A stretch of DNA of 64,000 nt. Origin: Ktedonobacter racemifer DSM 44963 (GTDB lineage: Bacteria; Chloroflexota; Ktedonobacteria; Ktedonobacterales; Ktedonobacteraceae). The stretch lies in assembly GCF_000178855.1 (NCBI RefSeq), contig NZ_ADVG01000003.1, positions 1,488,001-1,552,000 of the forward strand, given 5' to 3'. Position 1 is the stretch's first letter; each line of letters begins with the position of its first letter. A program made the translations under genes and the position numbers. This document shows, in pieces, positions 9,259-18,854 of the stretch. Under the pieces are notes generated by a model, which saw only the letters and a list, made by a program, of their open reading frames with translations, did no database searches and was not told the DNA's origin.

Positions 9259-9957
9259 TTAGCCGCGAGCAATCGCTGCTTCTTGAGCCTGTGTAGCCAG
9301 GTTTCTGGCTCCCTTGTTCATGCGGAAGAGCAGTGTGATAGCGGCGGCAATAGTCCATACGTTCTGAATCATCAGAATGATGATAACTATGAGTAGGAAG
9401 GCAGTATTAAAGAGTCCCAGAGCACCCATAACCTGGAAGAGGATGCCAAGGCCGATGGCCAGGTAGCTAAAGGCGCGTGGGAGCAGGCGGGTGTTCCACA
9501 GTGCCAGGCCTTGCATCAGGAAAAGCGAGGGCGCGAGCAGAAAGACGTGAATAAAGGTATTGGTCAGATCAAAGCAAGTTTGCGCAGCTTGCAAATGACC
9601 ATTGTCCCCAGACATAACAGCTCCAATCTCAAAGGTTACCTCCGCGAGCGAGAGGGCCATAATGACGCCCGCCGTCAGGAGAGTCATACGCCCAAAGAAG
9701 CGTTGCGATGCACCAGCCAGGTGAATAATAGCCAGGCTGAAGATGATGCTGAGCAGCGAACCAATGGCTTGTAGCCAGGCATCAAAGAGAATGGTGCTAT
9801 GGTATTTGATGCCAAAGGTCTGTAACTGCGCGATGGTGGAGTTGGCGGCGGGTAGGGGCATAAAAGTCCACGGGGCGGCGAAGTAGGTCGTCAGGGCGAT
9901 GGTTCCCAGAATGCCGCAGAGCGCGACCAGGATGTAGGTTGAGCGATGTGTGGTCAT
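9259..9957 (-). CDS. Six-helix membrane protein, DUF4386-like
   Basis: A 232-residue integral membrane protein with about six hydrophobic segments, starting right after a short N-terminus (MTTHRSTYILVALCGIL). The spacing of helices and a charged central loop resemble DUF4386 proteins, whose function is unknown. It may be co-transcribed with the two-component pair further down the same strand, but a hairpin lies between them. No catalytic residues are visible. Confidence 0.7.
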   Translation of the reverse strand: MTTHRSTYILVALCGILGTIALTTYFAAPWTFMPLPAANSTIAQLQTFGIKYHSTILFDAWLQAIGSLLSIIFSLAIIHLAGASQRFFGRMTLLTAGVIMALSLAEVTFEIGAVMSGDNGHLQAAQTCFDLTNTFIHVFLLAPSLFLMQGLALWNTRLLPRAFSYLAIGLGILFQVMGALGLFNTAFLLIVIIILMIQNVWTIAAAITLLFRMNKGARNLATQAQEAAIARG

Positions 9958-10330
9958 GATGAGTGCCTCCTTGCTATATAAGCGTATAGATGTTTGTTAT
10001 GGAAATGTTGAATTGCCAGAGTGTCGTATGAGGTCTGAAGACTCTATGCTTCAGGCATCCTCGACAGTTCTAAGTGTAGCTGGAGGTGCTTTTTTCCGGT
10101 AGTGAAGGGTGTCATAAGTGCCTTATGACAAATGTAATAAGCATCAGATAGCAAATGCTCTCAACCCTGATTTTAAAAGCGTGTTTTGTTGAAACTGTAC
10201 AAATCTAAAAGATATAATTATGCCTATAGCTTGGTAGCCTCTAGAGGCAAGCGTATGCAAATGTGCAAACCGCCTAACCTGGCTTATGTACATAGTATGC
10301 ATTTATCTTGAGAAGGAGCGTTAATCATTT
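9958..10330. promoter_or_regulatory. Divergent 373-base intergenic region with palindrome and promoter
   Basis: This gap separates the minus-strand membrane-protein gene from the plus-strand permease. A perfect 9-bp palindrome with a three-base spacer sits at 10110-10130 (TGTCATAAG / CTTATGACA), typical of a dimeric regulator operator. A sigma-70-like promoter lies at 10189-10218. I see no coding sequence in it. Confidence 0.6.
10189..10218 (+). promoter_or_regulatory. Sigma-70-like promoter for the permease-amidase operon
   Basis: TTGAAA (10189-10194) and TATAAT (10213-10218) are separated by 18 bases, about 115 bases ahead of the permease ATG. Confidence 0.6.
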
Positions 10331-11758
10331 ATGGAAACTTCTTCTGCCAAACCCTCGGTGCCCCAAGAGTTGCGGGCAAACACAATCGGTCTTCCAGGTG
10401 TTTTATTTCAGTCCATTACCACTATGGCGCCTGCCTCGGCTGTTTCGTTCAGCCTGGGCGCTGCTATCGCCTTTACGGGAAGCGCCTTGCCCCTGGCGGT
10501 CATCATTGCGCTGGTGGTCTGCTGCCTGATTGCCTTGAGCATTGGTTCCCTGGCCAAGCATCTGCCCTCGGCTGGTGGTTATTTCACCTATGTGGGTCAA
10601 TCGCTTGGTTTACAGGCTGGCTGGCTGACGGGCTGGCTGTTTAACCTGGCCTATCTCTTGATTGTGCCTTTTCAGCTCCTGGTGCTGGGGCCGGTCGCGG
10701 ACTCCTTTGTGAGTGGCCTCTTTCACGTCTCGTTGGGGTGGCCATTTTGGACCGTGGCTTTTGCGCTTCTCATTTTCGCTCTCACGATATTTGGCATCAA
10801 AATTTCTGCCGATACTGGTATCGTGCTGGGTGTCATCGAAATTGTCGTCTTCGTCGCGCTCTCTATCTGGCTGATTGCTACTTCGCCGAACAATACATTG
10901 GCGGTCTTCAATCCAGGTTCCAGTCTGCTCCCAGGCCTTAATGGTTGGCAGGGCGTGTTCTTTGGTATGATCTTCGTGCTGCTGGCCTTTGCGGGCTTTG
11001 AGTCATCGGCCCCATTGGCGGAAGAGGCGCGTAATCCGCGTCGCACGGTTCCACGGGCCATCCTTCTGTCGGCGCTCTGCATTGGTATCTTCTATGTCTT
11101 CTGCTCCTATGCAGGTGTTGTAGGCTGGGGACCGGCGCAGATCGCCAAGTATTCGGCGGACGCCGATCCCTGGGGCACAATGGCTAAGAATGTCTGGGGT
11201 GGCTTCAGCTTTATTGTGATCCTGGCTATTCTCAATAGTGCATTGGCGAATGCGAATGCAGGTGTGACGGCATCATCCCGTATGTTGTACGCCATGGGGC
11301 GTACGGGGGCGCTACCAAAGGTTCTGGCACGCCTCAACAACACGCGCACTCCGTATGTGGCGATCATTTTCGCGATGGTGATCGCCCTCGTCTTCTCGCT
11401 GCTGCCGGGCTTTATTTATGGTACAACCACGGCGTTTGCCCTGCTGGGTACCATACTGACCCTGCCCATCATCCTGGTGTATATGGCTACCTGTGTCTCG
11501 GTGCCTTTCTTCTATCGCAGGCGTTATCCAGAGGAGTTCAATATTCTGCGCCACGTGATTGTGCCGCTTATTCCCTTTGTCATCCTCTTGTTTGTGTTGT
11601 ATTTCCAGTTTGTGCCCCTGCCAGCGGCACCCCTGAACCTGGCTGGCCCCATCGTGGCGGTATGGCTGGTAGTTGGAATCATCATCGTGGCTGTGCTGAC
11701 AAGGAGTGCTCCTCATCTGTTGAAGGAGAGCGACAGCATTACCGCCGAAGTTGAATAA
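10331..11758 (+). CDS. APC-family amino acid/amine permease
   Basis: A 475-residue transporter with about 12-13 transmembrane helices. The first unwound helix carries the family pattern (FQSITTMAPASAVSF, near 30-45), and SAGGYFTYVGQSLG near 80-93 resembles APC helix 2-3. Members import amino acids, polyamines or related amines with protons. It is followed after 18 bases by an acetamidase/formamidase gene, so the pair probably takes up and hydrolyses an amide for nitrogen; this is inference. AAGGAG lies 12 bases before the ATG. Confidence 0.88.
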   Translation: METSSAKPSVPQELRANTIGLPGVLFQSITTMAPASAVSFSLGAAIAFTGSALPLAVIIALVVCCLIALSIGSLAKHLPSAGGYFTYVGQSLGLQAGWLTGWLFNLAYLLIVPFQLLVLGPVADSFVSGLFHVSLGWPFWTVAFALLIFALTIFGIKISADTGIVLGVIEIVVFVALSIWLIATSPNNTLAVFNPGSSLLPGLNGWQGVFFGMIFVLLAFAGFESSAPLAEEARNPRRTVPRAILLSALCIGIFYVFCSYAGVVGWGPAQIAKYSADADPWGTMAKNVWGGFSFIVILAILNSALANANAGVTASSRMLYAMGRTGALPKVLARLNNTRTPYVAIIFAMVIALVFSLLPGFIYGTTTAFALLGTILTLPIILVYMATCVSVPFFYRRRYPEEFNILRHVIVPLIPFVILLFVLYFQFVPLPAAPLNLAGPIVAVWLVVGIIIVAVLTRSAPHLLKESDSITAEVE

Positions 11759-11776
11759 GAAGGACGGTTACGCATT

Positions 11777-12736
11777 ATGACAACGGATTCCGGAAAAAAG
11801 GCGAGGCGTACGATTCACCAGCACCAATGGCACCAGGCCTGGGATAACAGCATACCCCCGCTGGCCACTATCCAGTCGGGCGAAGAGGTCTTCTTCGACC
11901 TGCTAGATGCCTCCAATGGCGAAATAAAGCAGGATAGCACGGTTGACACCCTGCGGACGCTGGATTTTTCACGGGTGGACCAGGTCAATGGGCCTATCTA
12001 TGTTGAAGGGGCCGAGCCCGGCGATACGTTGGAGGTCGAGATGCTCGACTTGCAGCCAGCTAGTTGGGGTTGGACCGCGAATATTCCGGGCTTTGGCCTG
12101 CTTGCCGACGAGTTTCCAGAGCCTGCGCTCAAAATCTGGGACTTGAGTGCTGGAGCGGATGGTTGGGGCGAGTTCGCGCCTGGTATTCGCATTCCCTTGA
12201 GCCCCTTCTGTGGTGAGATTGGCCTGGCTCCTGCTGAGCCTGGGGCCTTCTCGACCATTCCACCATATCATCATGGCGGCAATATGGATACGAAGCATCT
12301 CACGAAGGGTGCACATCTCTATTTGCCCGTGCAGGTTCCAGGAGCGCTTTTCTCCATTGGCGATGGGCATGCCGCCCAGGGCGATGGCGAGGTCTGCGGC
12401 ACCGCTATCGAAACGTCTATGAGGGCAACCGTTCGCCTCACGGTGCATAAAGACAAAAAGGTCCAGCAGCCACATTTTCTGACCGCCGGTCCCTTGACGC
12501 CACGTACGAATACCGATAGGTATTATGCTACCGATGGCATCGGTCCCGATCTGTTGGAGGCCACACGCAGTGCCGTGCGCCATATGATTGAGCATCTACA
12601 CACCACTTATGGCTTATCGCGGGTGGAGGCCTATATGCTCTGTAGCGTAGCCGTTGATCTCAAGCTCTGTGAAGTAGTCGATATGCCTAACTTTCTTGTG
12701 GGAGCTTTCCTTCCCCTGAGCATCTTTAGCAAGTAA
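11777..12736 (+). CDS. Acetamidase/formamidase family amidohydrolase
   Basis: A 319-residue cytoplasmic enzyme of the FmdA_AmdA family, which hydrolyses formamide or acetamide to the acid and ammonia. The family core is visible: PGDTLEVE near 80, PYHHGGNMDT near 161-170 and the conserved GDGHAAQGDGEVCGTAIE segment near 195-212, which includes metal-binding residues. It is the second gene of an operon with the permease, 18 bases apart, and is closed by a strong terminator at 12751-12792. The exact substrate cannot be assigned. Confidence 0.92.
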   Translation: MTTDSGKKARRTIHQHQWHQAWDNSIPPLATIQSGEEVFFDLLDASNGEIKQDSTVDTLRTLDFSRVDQVNGPIYVEGAEPGDTLEVEMLDLQPASWGWTANIPGFGLLADEFPEPALKIWDLSAGADGWGEFAPGIRIPLSPFCGEIGLAPAEPGAFSTIPPYHHGGNMDTKHLTKGAHLYLPVQVPGALFSIGDGHAAQGDGEVCGTAIETSMRATVRLTVHKDKKVQQPHFLTAGPLTPRTNTDRYYATDGIGPDLLEATRSAVRHMIEHLHTTYGLSRVEAYMLCSVAVDLKLCEVVDMPNFLVGAFLPLSIFSK

Positions 12737-12750
12737 GCACTAAATTAGTA

Positions 12751-12797
12751 AAAGAGAGCATCTTCACGCCAGGTGCTGAAGATGCTCTCTTTTTGTC
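12751..12797 (+). terminator. Rho-independent terminator of the permease-amidase operon
   Basis: Perfect 16-bp arms (12751-12766 and 12777-12792) are followed by a T-run, 14 bases after the amidase stop. Confidence 0.88.
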
Positions 12798-12843
12798 TGT
12801 CAGGGCAGAGGTAGCACCAATGCCCTTTTTGAGGAGAATTCTT

Positions 12844-13701
12844 TTGGAGAATACATTCTGGCAAGCTATTATTGACGCTGATTATGCTATCCCTGAAGGG
12901 CAGAGTGCAAGTGCGCTCCTGCCAGAGCTTCTGGCCATGCTGGGTTCGACCGACCCGGTTCTGCGTGATGAATACTGCTATCCGATCCTGGCAGTCTGGA
13001 TCGAGCGTGGTCTCTATACCCCCGCAGAATTGCGAGCCATGGGGCGACAGATGGAGGATAACCTGAAGGTAGGTCTCACAGAGCCTGGGAGTGATGCTGT
13101 TTTTCTGCGCACCTTTTCGGCCCTGATTCTCGAATGTGTGATTGAGTATGATCAGCTTCAGCCATTTCTCGAAGAGCAGGAGGTGCGAGCCTGGCTGGAG
13201 GCAGTATTACAGTATTTAGATCAGGAACAGGATCTGCGTGGATATGTTCAGGGTAAAGGTTGGGCGCACTCGGCAGCTCACACTGCTGATCTCCTTATGA
13301 TCCTGGCACAGAGTCGCTATCTCGGCGTGGCTGACCTGGAACGCATCCTCAATGCTATTGCGGACAAGGTGCGTAAGCGGGTGGCACATGTTTACCTCTA
13401 TCGTGAGGATGATCGCCTGGTCTATGCTGTACGCAAAGCCCTGAAGCGTGACCTGCTAGAAATGCCATTTCTCACTGCCTGGCTGGAGCGTTTAACTGCG
13501 TTAGAGGGGCTATCCAATTGGTTTGAGGCTAGTTTCAAAGAGACCGATGTCTCGGCTTCTAACAACATCAGGGAGTTTGTGCGTAGCCTCTATTTCCAGC
13601 TCAAGTTTGCCCCAGAGCCCCCAACGATTGCATCTGAGCTCTTCCCAGTGCTTGAGGAGACGTTGCGTACGCTTGGTTCTGTGTTTTATAGCATGGCGTA
13701 G
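12844..13701 (+). CDS. DUF2785 domain-containing protein
   Basis: An all-helical protein of 286 residues matching DUF2785 (function unknown). The family's conserved stretch is present (RGYVQGKGWAHSAAHTADLL, around residues 134-153). A longer frame begins at a TTG at 12793, but that codon sits in the tail of the preceding terminator. The TTG at 12844 has GAGGAG seven bases before it and gives the usual family N-terminus (A-x-YAIPEG). ATG 12820 is a second option. The next gene follows after 15 bases, so they are likely co-transcribed. Confidence 0.85.
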   Translation: MENTFWQAIIDADYAIPEGQSASALLPELLAMLGSTDPVLRDEYCYPILAVWIERGLYTPAELRAMGRQMEDNLKVGLTEPGSDAVFLRTFSALILECVIEYDQLQPFLEEQEVRAWLEAVLQYLDQEQDLRGYVQGKGWAHSAAHTADLLMILAQSRYLGVADLERILNAIADKVRKRVAHVYLYREDDRLVYAVRKALKRDLLEMPFLTAWLERLTALEGLSNWFEASFKETDVSASNNIREFVRSLYFQLKFAPEPPTIASELFPVLEETLRTLGSVFYSMA

Positions 13702-13716
13702 AAAGGATATAACGTT

Positions 13717-14601
13717 ATGCAACAAGAAGCCAGGACGACGCCTCTTCCGTCGTGGGCATTATATGTGAAGGATCTTGAAACAAGCCGCGCATTTTATGTA
13801 GATCAGCTTGGCTTTACAGAGACAGACACAACACTACCCACGACGCTGGCGGAGGTGGCCGACTTTGACAATGATCCTATGTTGCTGGTTGGTCCAGAGG
13901 CGGGCGATGTAACGCCTTATCTTGCGAGCACGCATTCAATTATTAAACCTGGCCAGGTCCTGACCTTCTATTGCCAGAATCTGGAGATCCAGCGCGCAAC
14001 ATGGACCGAGCGCGGCCTGGCAAGTGTTCAAGAGGCCAGAACACCCCTTGATGATCCCGCCCTGCTTGTGCTCGACCCGGATGGACATTCGTTGCTCTTT
14101 ATCGTGCCACGCCAGCGCTCGCCCGAGGAGATTATTGAGCTCTATGCCCAGGGGCCGCAACGCTTGAAGGAGGCACTGGCAGGTCTGGCTGAGCAGGATC
14201 TGGAGTTGGCGAAGGCTCCTGGTGAGTGGAGCCTTCGCCAACTGGTGCATCATATCTCGGATGGGGATGATCTCTGGATGCGCGTCGTCAAGGCCGCGCT
14301 GACGCGCCCTGGTTGCCAGTATAGCCACGACTGGTATACAACAGACAACGCCAGTGCCGAGTTGCTTGATTACGTTGGGCGTGCAATTGAGCCTGCCCTA
14401 CTGTTGTATAACGCCAATCACGAGCACATTCTGCAACTGGTGCGGCATCTACCCGACGCCCTGGAGTGCTATGTCATGTTCACCTGGCCCGGCCAGGAGG
14501 CGCAACGTTTTGCCGTGAGTAATATTCTCTACAGCCAGGCCGTGCATACAGCCGTTCACTGTAAAGAGATTCAAGAGATTCGGCGCCTGCATCAACGGTA
14601 G
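13717..14601 (+). CDS. VOC (glyoxalase-like) domain fused to a DinB-like domain
   Basis: A 294-residue two-domain protein. Residues 10-130 form a vicinal-oxygen-chelate domain (WALYVKDLETSRAFYVDQLGF, then LDPDGHSLLF near 119-128). Residues 145-290 form a DinB/YfiT-type four-helix bundle (LAKAPGEWSLRQLVHHISDGDDLW, and a second metal histidine in AVHTAVHCKEIQEI). Both domains bind metals and occur in thiol-dependent or antibiotic-modifying enzymes. The fusion suggests one detoxification reaction with two active sites, or one acting as a dimerisation unit. Substrate unknown. Confidence 0.85.
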   Translation: MQQEARTTPLPSWALYVKDLETSRAFYVDQLGFTETDTTLPTTLAEVADFDNDPMLLVGPEAGDVTPYLASTHSIIKPGQVLTFYCQNLEIQRATWTERGLASVQEARTPLDDPALLVLDPDGHSLLFIVPRQRSPEEIIELYAQGPQRLKEALAGLAEQDLELAKAPGEWSLRQLVHHISDGDDLWMRVVKAALTRPGCQYSHDWYTTDNASAELLDYVGRAIEPALLLYNANHEHILQLVRHLPDALECYVMFTWPGQEAQRFAVSNILYSQAVHTAVHCKEIQEIRRLHQR

Positions 14602-14635
14602 CCTCCTCCTCGCTTCCATAAGGTAAGGGTGTAAT

Positions 14636-14705
14636 CCCTATGAGAGTCATGTCAATGTGACGGTAACCTGCAAGTTATTGTCACATTGACATGACTCTCA
14701 TAGGG
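14636..14705. repeat. Perfect 26-bp inverted repeat
   Basis: Arms 14636-14661 and 14680-14705 are perfect complements around an 18-base loop. It lies between two + strand genes and probably stops read-through from the VOC-DinB gene. Confidence 0.8.
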
Positions 14706-14826
14706 GTGGTACGCTTTCTTTAAAATTGTATAGCTTAGTGTGCCGGGAGCGAACAGAGTGCCTGACCGAGAGCCCTTTCCTCAGCAGACCGTTCATGTTT
14801 TTGGACAAGCAGAGCAAGAAGCATAT

Positions 14827-17800
14827 ATGCGCACAATTTCGATGCGCGAGGTGACGTTTACCTGCGAAGTTTGCCATAAGTCAACCACGCAGCAGCGCTA
14901 TCCTGGCCCCCTTCCACGTTACTGTTCTCCCGAATGTCAGGCTACTCGAGCCAGAGCTTTGAATGAGACGCGTGTACGAAAGCAGCGCGAGAAGCGCCAG
15001 GCTATGCGGGAAGCCCGCAGCAAGGTTTTAGAAGTGATTCGCCCTTCGCATGGTGAAAAATCCTCCTCATACCCAGCGCTCCCGTTGCTTCTTACCAAGT
15101 TATCTTCTCCGCGCTTGCCACCCTTGCTTATAGAGCGTGCACATTTGCTGAGCCAGCTTGATAGGGCGCTTCTGCATGCAGTCACCCTGCTACAAGCCCC
15201 TGCTGGTTTTGGCAAAACGACCGTGGTGAATCAGTGGATCAACGCTCGTAGCGGACATGACGCTTTTCCCGCTATCGCCTGGGTATCGCTCGATGCTGGA
15301 GATAATGATTTGTTCCGCTTCTGGCACTATGTCATGGCGGCCTGTGAGGCGTTGCAGCGACATGAGGAGAGTGAGTCAGGACCATCAACCTTCGCCCTGC
15401 TCACTTCTGGGATACAATTACCCTTCGCGTCACACACGCTAGAAGAGGCGCTCACACTCCTGCTCAATATGCTTTCCCATCAGGGAAATAGTGGACTACT
15501 CATACTGGATGATTACCATGTCATTACGGAACCGCGTGTTCACGAATCGCTGGCCTTTTTCCTTGACCATCTGCCGAAAACAGCTCATGTCTTGATGCTT
15601 TCCCGCGTCGAACCGCCTCTGCCCTTCTTGCGCTGGCGGGTAAAGGGTGCGATATATGAACTGCACACGACTGATCTATGTTTCTCGCCGGAGGAAACAG
15701 CGGCCTTTCTCAGCCAGGCATTTTCAGCTCCAATTTCAGATGCAGCCTTGAAGCAGCTTGATGCATCCCTGGGCGGCTGGGCGGCTGGACTGCGTTTGCT
15801 CTCCTTGGCATTGCAGGGAAGGCAAAGTATACATTCCCTTGCACAGGCAGTCTTCCCGCCTGACTCATATGCGGACTCCTCTTTGCTCCATCGCTCTCTA
15901 TTCGATTACTTTGTGACGGAAATTGTAGAGACACAACCTGAATCAATTCAGCGCTTTCTGCTGGAGACCAGCGTGCTCAGTCGCCTGAATGGCCCTCTTT
16001 GTGATGCTGTTATTGGAAATAAGAATAGTGCAGCCCAGCTAGAGGCCATCGCACGAGCAGGCCTCTTTCTAGAAGCCCTGGAAGGATCAGGGGGATGGTA
16101 TCGCTATCATACGCTCTTTGCGGAGGCACTACGCCGCGAGGCTGGTCGTCGTCTGAGCGACGAGACGCTTTCCGCTTTATCAAAGCGCTCAAGCTCCTGG
16201 TATGAGCAACAGGGGATGCTTTCGGAGGCAATTGAAGCCTCCCTGCTGGCACGTGATGTGGCACAAATTGCGCGGCTTGTCGAACGTATTGCCGCACAGG
16301 AACCTGTTTACGATGCGAAGACGATGCTCCGCTGGCTAGAGCCTATTCCCGAAGCCATGCTGCGCGAATATCCAATGCTCTGCTTTATCTCCGCCATAGC
16401 GTATCAGGCCTTGGAGGAGGAACATTCACTTTCTGAGGAGTTCTCATCTCATGAGGGGAGAAGCTCACGTTCTGGAACGTTGCTTCAACTGGCTGAAGAA
16501 GGTTGGCGTCGCCAGGGGAATTTGCCCTGGCTTGGCGCTATTCAGGCATCTCAGGCGATCAGTACCCTGGAACAGGGACCATTTTCGCTCGCCCTGGAGT
16601 ATGCACAGCAGGCCCTTGCCCTGCTTCCCCAGGAAGACCTGGATATTCGCATGCGCATCTGGCATAGCGCCTGCCTGCTCCTGGTTGGTATGGAGAAACT
16701 GCTTGAGGGGTCTCTAAGTGAGGCTCGGCCTCTCATTCTAGATGCGCTGGTTCGTAGCCAGGTTCTGGGTTATAGCTATCTTACCCACCAGGTTCGCTTG
16801 ACTTTAGGAAGGAGCTACCAGCTTGCAGGCGAGTATCACCAGGCGCAGGCTTTGTATCGCCAGGTGCTCTCTGAGGTTCGTGCGCAGGAGGACCATGAGC
16901 TCATGGCGGACGCGCTCCTCTCACTGGCCTGGCTTTTGTTTGAATGGAACGATCTGGCTGCCGTAGAACAACAGGTACAGGAGGCTGTGGAGCATATTCG
17001 TTTTGCTCGTCACCAAAAGCAGGAATTACACGAACGCGCCACTTTTCAGCTCTCCCTCCTTCAGTATGTTCGGGGGCAGACTACCGAGGCGCTGAGGCAA
17101 CTGACCGCACAGCTTACTCGTTTCCATAATAGCTCGGCCTCCGGCATCTTAGAGTTTCTTCCTTATGTTGTGGATTGGCAGGGGCGCCTCTTGCTCGCAA
17201 ATGGCAATTTGGAGGCTGTAGAGCGGCACCTGGAGGCCCAGGCTCACAATCAGGAGCGGCTTCCTTTTATTCATTATCTGGGGACGCACATTCTGACGAG
17301 CCGTCTCTTGCTTGAACGAGGTGAGGTAGAGGCTGCTCTGATTCAGCTTGAGCATCTGCATTCTAACGTGCTGGCGCAACAGCATCAGTATTATATGCTT
17401 GAAATTCAACTCTTGCTGGCGCTAGCTCATGCTGCCAGTAAGGAGAATCAGCAGGCACAACACCATCTGCGTCAAACCCTCACACAGGCGGTTAACGAAG
17501 GCTTTATTCGCCTCTTTCTCAATGAAGGGAAAGGGCTGGTTCCTTTGCTTCGGTCGCTACTCCCAACCTTACAAAAGGATAAAAAGCTGCGTTCATATGC
17601 GCTGATCATCCTACGCACAATCACCCAGAGTGCTGGATTGCCTATAGCTCCTGTGGCTGACTCCGATAATTTGCTCTTTGAGCCTCTATCCATACAGGAG
17701 CAGCGGGTGCTACGGCTCCTGGCTGCTGGCTGGACCAATAAGGACATCGCAGAGGAGTTAATCGTATCGGTGAACACGGTGAAAGATCATGTAAAGCATC

Positions 17801-17871
17801 TTTACCGCAAATTGGGCATTAACAATCGCCTGCAAGCGGGCGAGGCTGCGCGCCACCTCAAACTTCTTTAA
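14827..17871 (+). CDS. Large LuxR/MalT-type transcriptional regulator with N-terminal Cys4 motif
   Basis: A 1014-residue STAND-type activator. Order: a putative zinc site (C13, C16, C33, C37 in FTCEVCHKS...RYCSPEC), an arginine-rich linker, an ATPase domain with P-loop APAGFGKTT near 125-133 and Walker B-like LLILDDYHV near 228, a long TPR-like helical domain (about 450-930), and a C-terminal LuxR helix-turn-helix (LSIQEQRVLRLLAAGWTNKDI, about 957-977). MalT-like proteins bind an inducer and ATP, oligomerise and activate transcription. ATG 14827 is chosen; an upstream GTG at 14740 is also open. Inducer and targets are unknown. Confidence 0.9.
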   Translation: MRTISMREVTFTCEVCHKSTTQQRYPGPLPRYCSPECQATRARALNETRVRKQREKRQAMREARSKVLEVIRPSHGEKSSSYPALPLLLTKLSSPRLPPLLIERAHLLSQLDRALLHAVTLLQAPAGFGKTTVVNQWINARSGHDAFPAIAWVSLDAGDNDLFRFWHYVMAACEALQRHEESESGPSTFALLTSGIQLPFASHTLEEALTLLLNMLSHQGNSGLLILDDYHVITEPRVHESLAFFLDHLPKTAHVLMLSRVEPPLPFLRWRVKGAIYELHTTDLCFSPEETAAFLSQAFSAPISDAALKQLDASLGGWAAGLRLLSLALQGRQSIHSLAQAVFPPDSYADSSLLHRSLFDYFVTEIVETQPESIQRFLLETSVLSRLNGPLCDAVIGNKNSAAQLEAIARAGLFLEALEGSGGWYRYHTLFAEALRREAGRRLSDETLSALSKRSSSWYEQQGMLSEAIEASLLARDVAQIARLVERIAAQEPVYDAKTMLRWLEPIPEAMLREYPMLCFISAIAYQALEEEHSLSEEFSSHEGRSSRSGTLLQLAEEGWRRQGNLPWLGAIQASQAISTLEQGPFSLALEYAQQALALLPQEDLDIRMRIWHSACLLLVGMEKLLEGSLSEARPLILDALVRSQVLGYSYLTHQVRLTLGRSYQLAGEYHQAQALYRQVLSEVRAQEDHELMADALLSLAWLLFEWNDLAAVEQQVQEAVEHIRFARHQKQELHERATFQLSLLQYVRGQTTEALRQLTAQLTRFHNSSASGILEFLPYVVDWQGRLLLANGNLEAVERHLEAQAHNQERLPFIHYLGTHILTSRLLLERGEVEAALIQLEHLHSNVLAQQHQYYMLEIQLLLALAHAASKENQQAQHHLRQTLTQAVNEGFIRLFLNEGKGLVPLLRSLLPTLQKDKKLRSYALIILRTITQSAGLPIAPVADSDNLLFEPLSIQEQRVLRLLAAGWTNKDIAEELIVSVNTVKDHVKHLYRKLGINNRLQAGEAARHLKLL

Positions 17872-17998
17872 CCCTCTTACTTACCACAACCACCCGCTGA
17901 ACTACCCATCGGGAGGGTGTTTTAGCCCAATGACTTGGCTATACTTTGCGCAGGTGCTTGAGATAGAGCGTTTATAAAAGTAAGAATAGAGGGAAATA

Positions 17999-18805
17999 AT
18001 GATGTATGTATATGCAGGTAAAACGGCACTCATTACTGGAGCTTCATCTGGAATTGGCGAGGTCTTTGCGCGGGGGCTGGCAAAGCGAGGCATGCATGTA
18101 GTCCTGGTAGCACGTTCAGAGGAAGCATTGCGAAAACTGGCGGCTGAACTAACAAAACAATATGGAATTCGTAGTGAAGTGATTGTGGCTGATCTCAGTC
18201 AGGAAAAGGCTGCCGCGCAGGTCAAAGCGGCAGTAGAGACAAGAGGGCTGCATATTGATATGCTTATCAACAACGCGGGTATGGGAACCTATGACGCCTT
18301 TGAGAAGCTTGACCCGGAGCGCGATCATCAGCAGGTAATGCTTAATGTGACCGCAGTGGTTGACCTGGCCCATGCCTTTCTTCCGGAGATGGCTGCACGC
18401 GGCGAGGGCGCTATGATCAATGTATCGTCAATGGCTGCATATATGCCAATGCCATATATGGCGGTCTACGCGGCAAGCAAAGCCTTTGTGCTCTCCTTTA
18501 GTGAAGCCTTGTCGGTGGAATATCACCAACGGGGCATACGTGTCACGGCATTGTGTCCTGGCCAGGTCGAGACTTCATTCCACCAAAAGACGGAGCATCC
18601 TGTACCGAGAGCGGGCGCCACAATATCAGCTCAAGAGGCCGTTACAACAGCATTACGTGCCATGGAGCAGGGTAAAAGCTCCGTTATTCCTAATAGAATG
18701 AATCAGGCGTCTATATTGTCCACCCGCTTTATGTCACGCATATTCCTTGCTCAAGGTGCGGCAAGCAGGCTGAAACCGCAGAGCCTGAAAAACCCAACCA
18801 GGTGA
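17999..18805 (+). CDS. Short-chain dehydrogenase/reductase
   Basis: A 268-residue classical SDR oxidoreductase using NAD(P). The cofactor motif TGASSGIG is at 14-21, NNAG near 93-96, and the catalytic Tyr157/Lys161 in YAASK, with a serine near 144. Such enzymes interconvert alcohols and ketones; the DltE/YqjQ-like branch is a possible home. It stands alone, with its own AGGG-type ribosome site, and is followed by a very long hairpin. Confidence 0.93.
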   Translation: MMYVYAGKTALITGASSGIGEVFARGLAKRGMHVVLVARSEEALRKLAAELTKQYGIRSEVIVADLSQEKAAAQVKAAVETRGLHIDMLINNAGMGTYDAFEKLDPERDHQQVMLNVTAVVDLAHAFLPEMAARGEGAMINVSSMAAYMPMPYMAVYAASKAFVLSFSEALSVEYHQRGIRVTALCPGQVETSFHQKTEHPVPRAGATISAQEAVTTALRAMEQGKSSVIPNRMNQASILSTRFMSRIFLAQGAASRLKPQSLKNPTR

Positions 18806-18854
18806 GATCAAGGCTCCCCTACTTTCCTCTAGCATTTACCTTGGCTCGTAAACT

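Noticed and set aside
11969..12595. 208-residue minus frame opposite the acetamidase gene
   Set aside because: The + strand frame matches a known family throughout; the antisense frame is a codon-bias artefact.
14740..14826. Upstream GTG extension of the LuxR regulator by 29 codons
   Set aside because: The extension lacks a ribosome site and family-like sequence, and it begins soon after the long hairpin.
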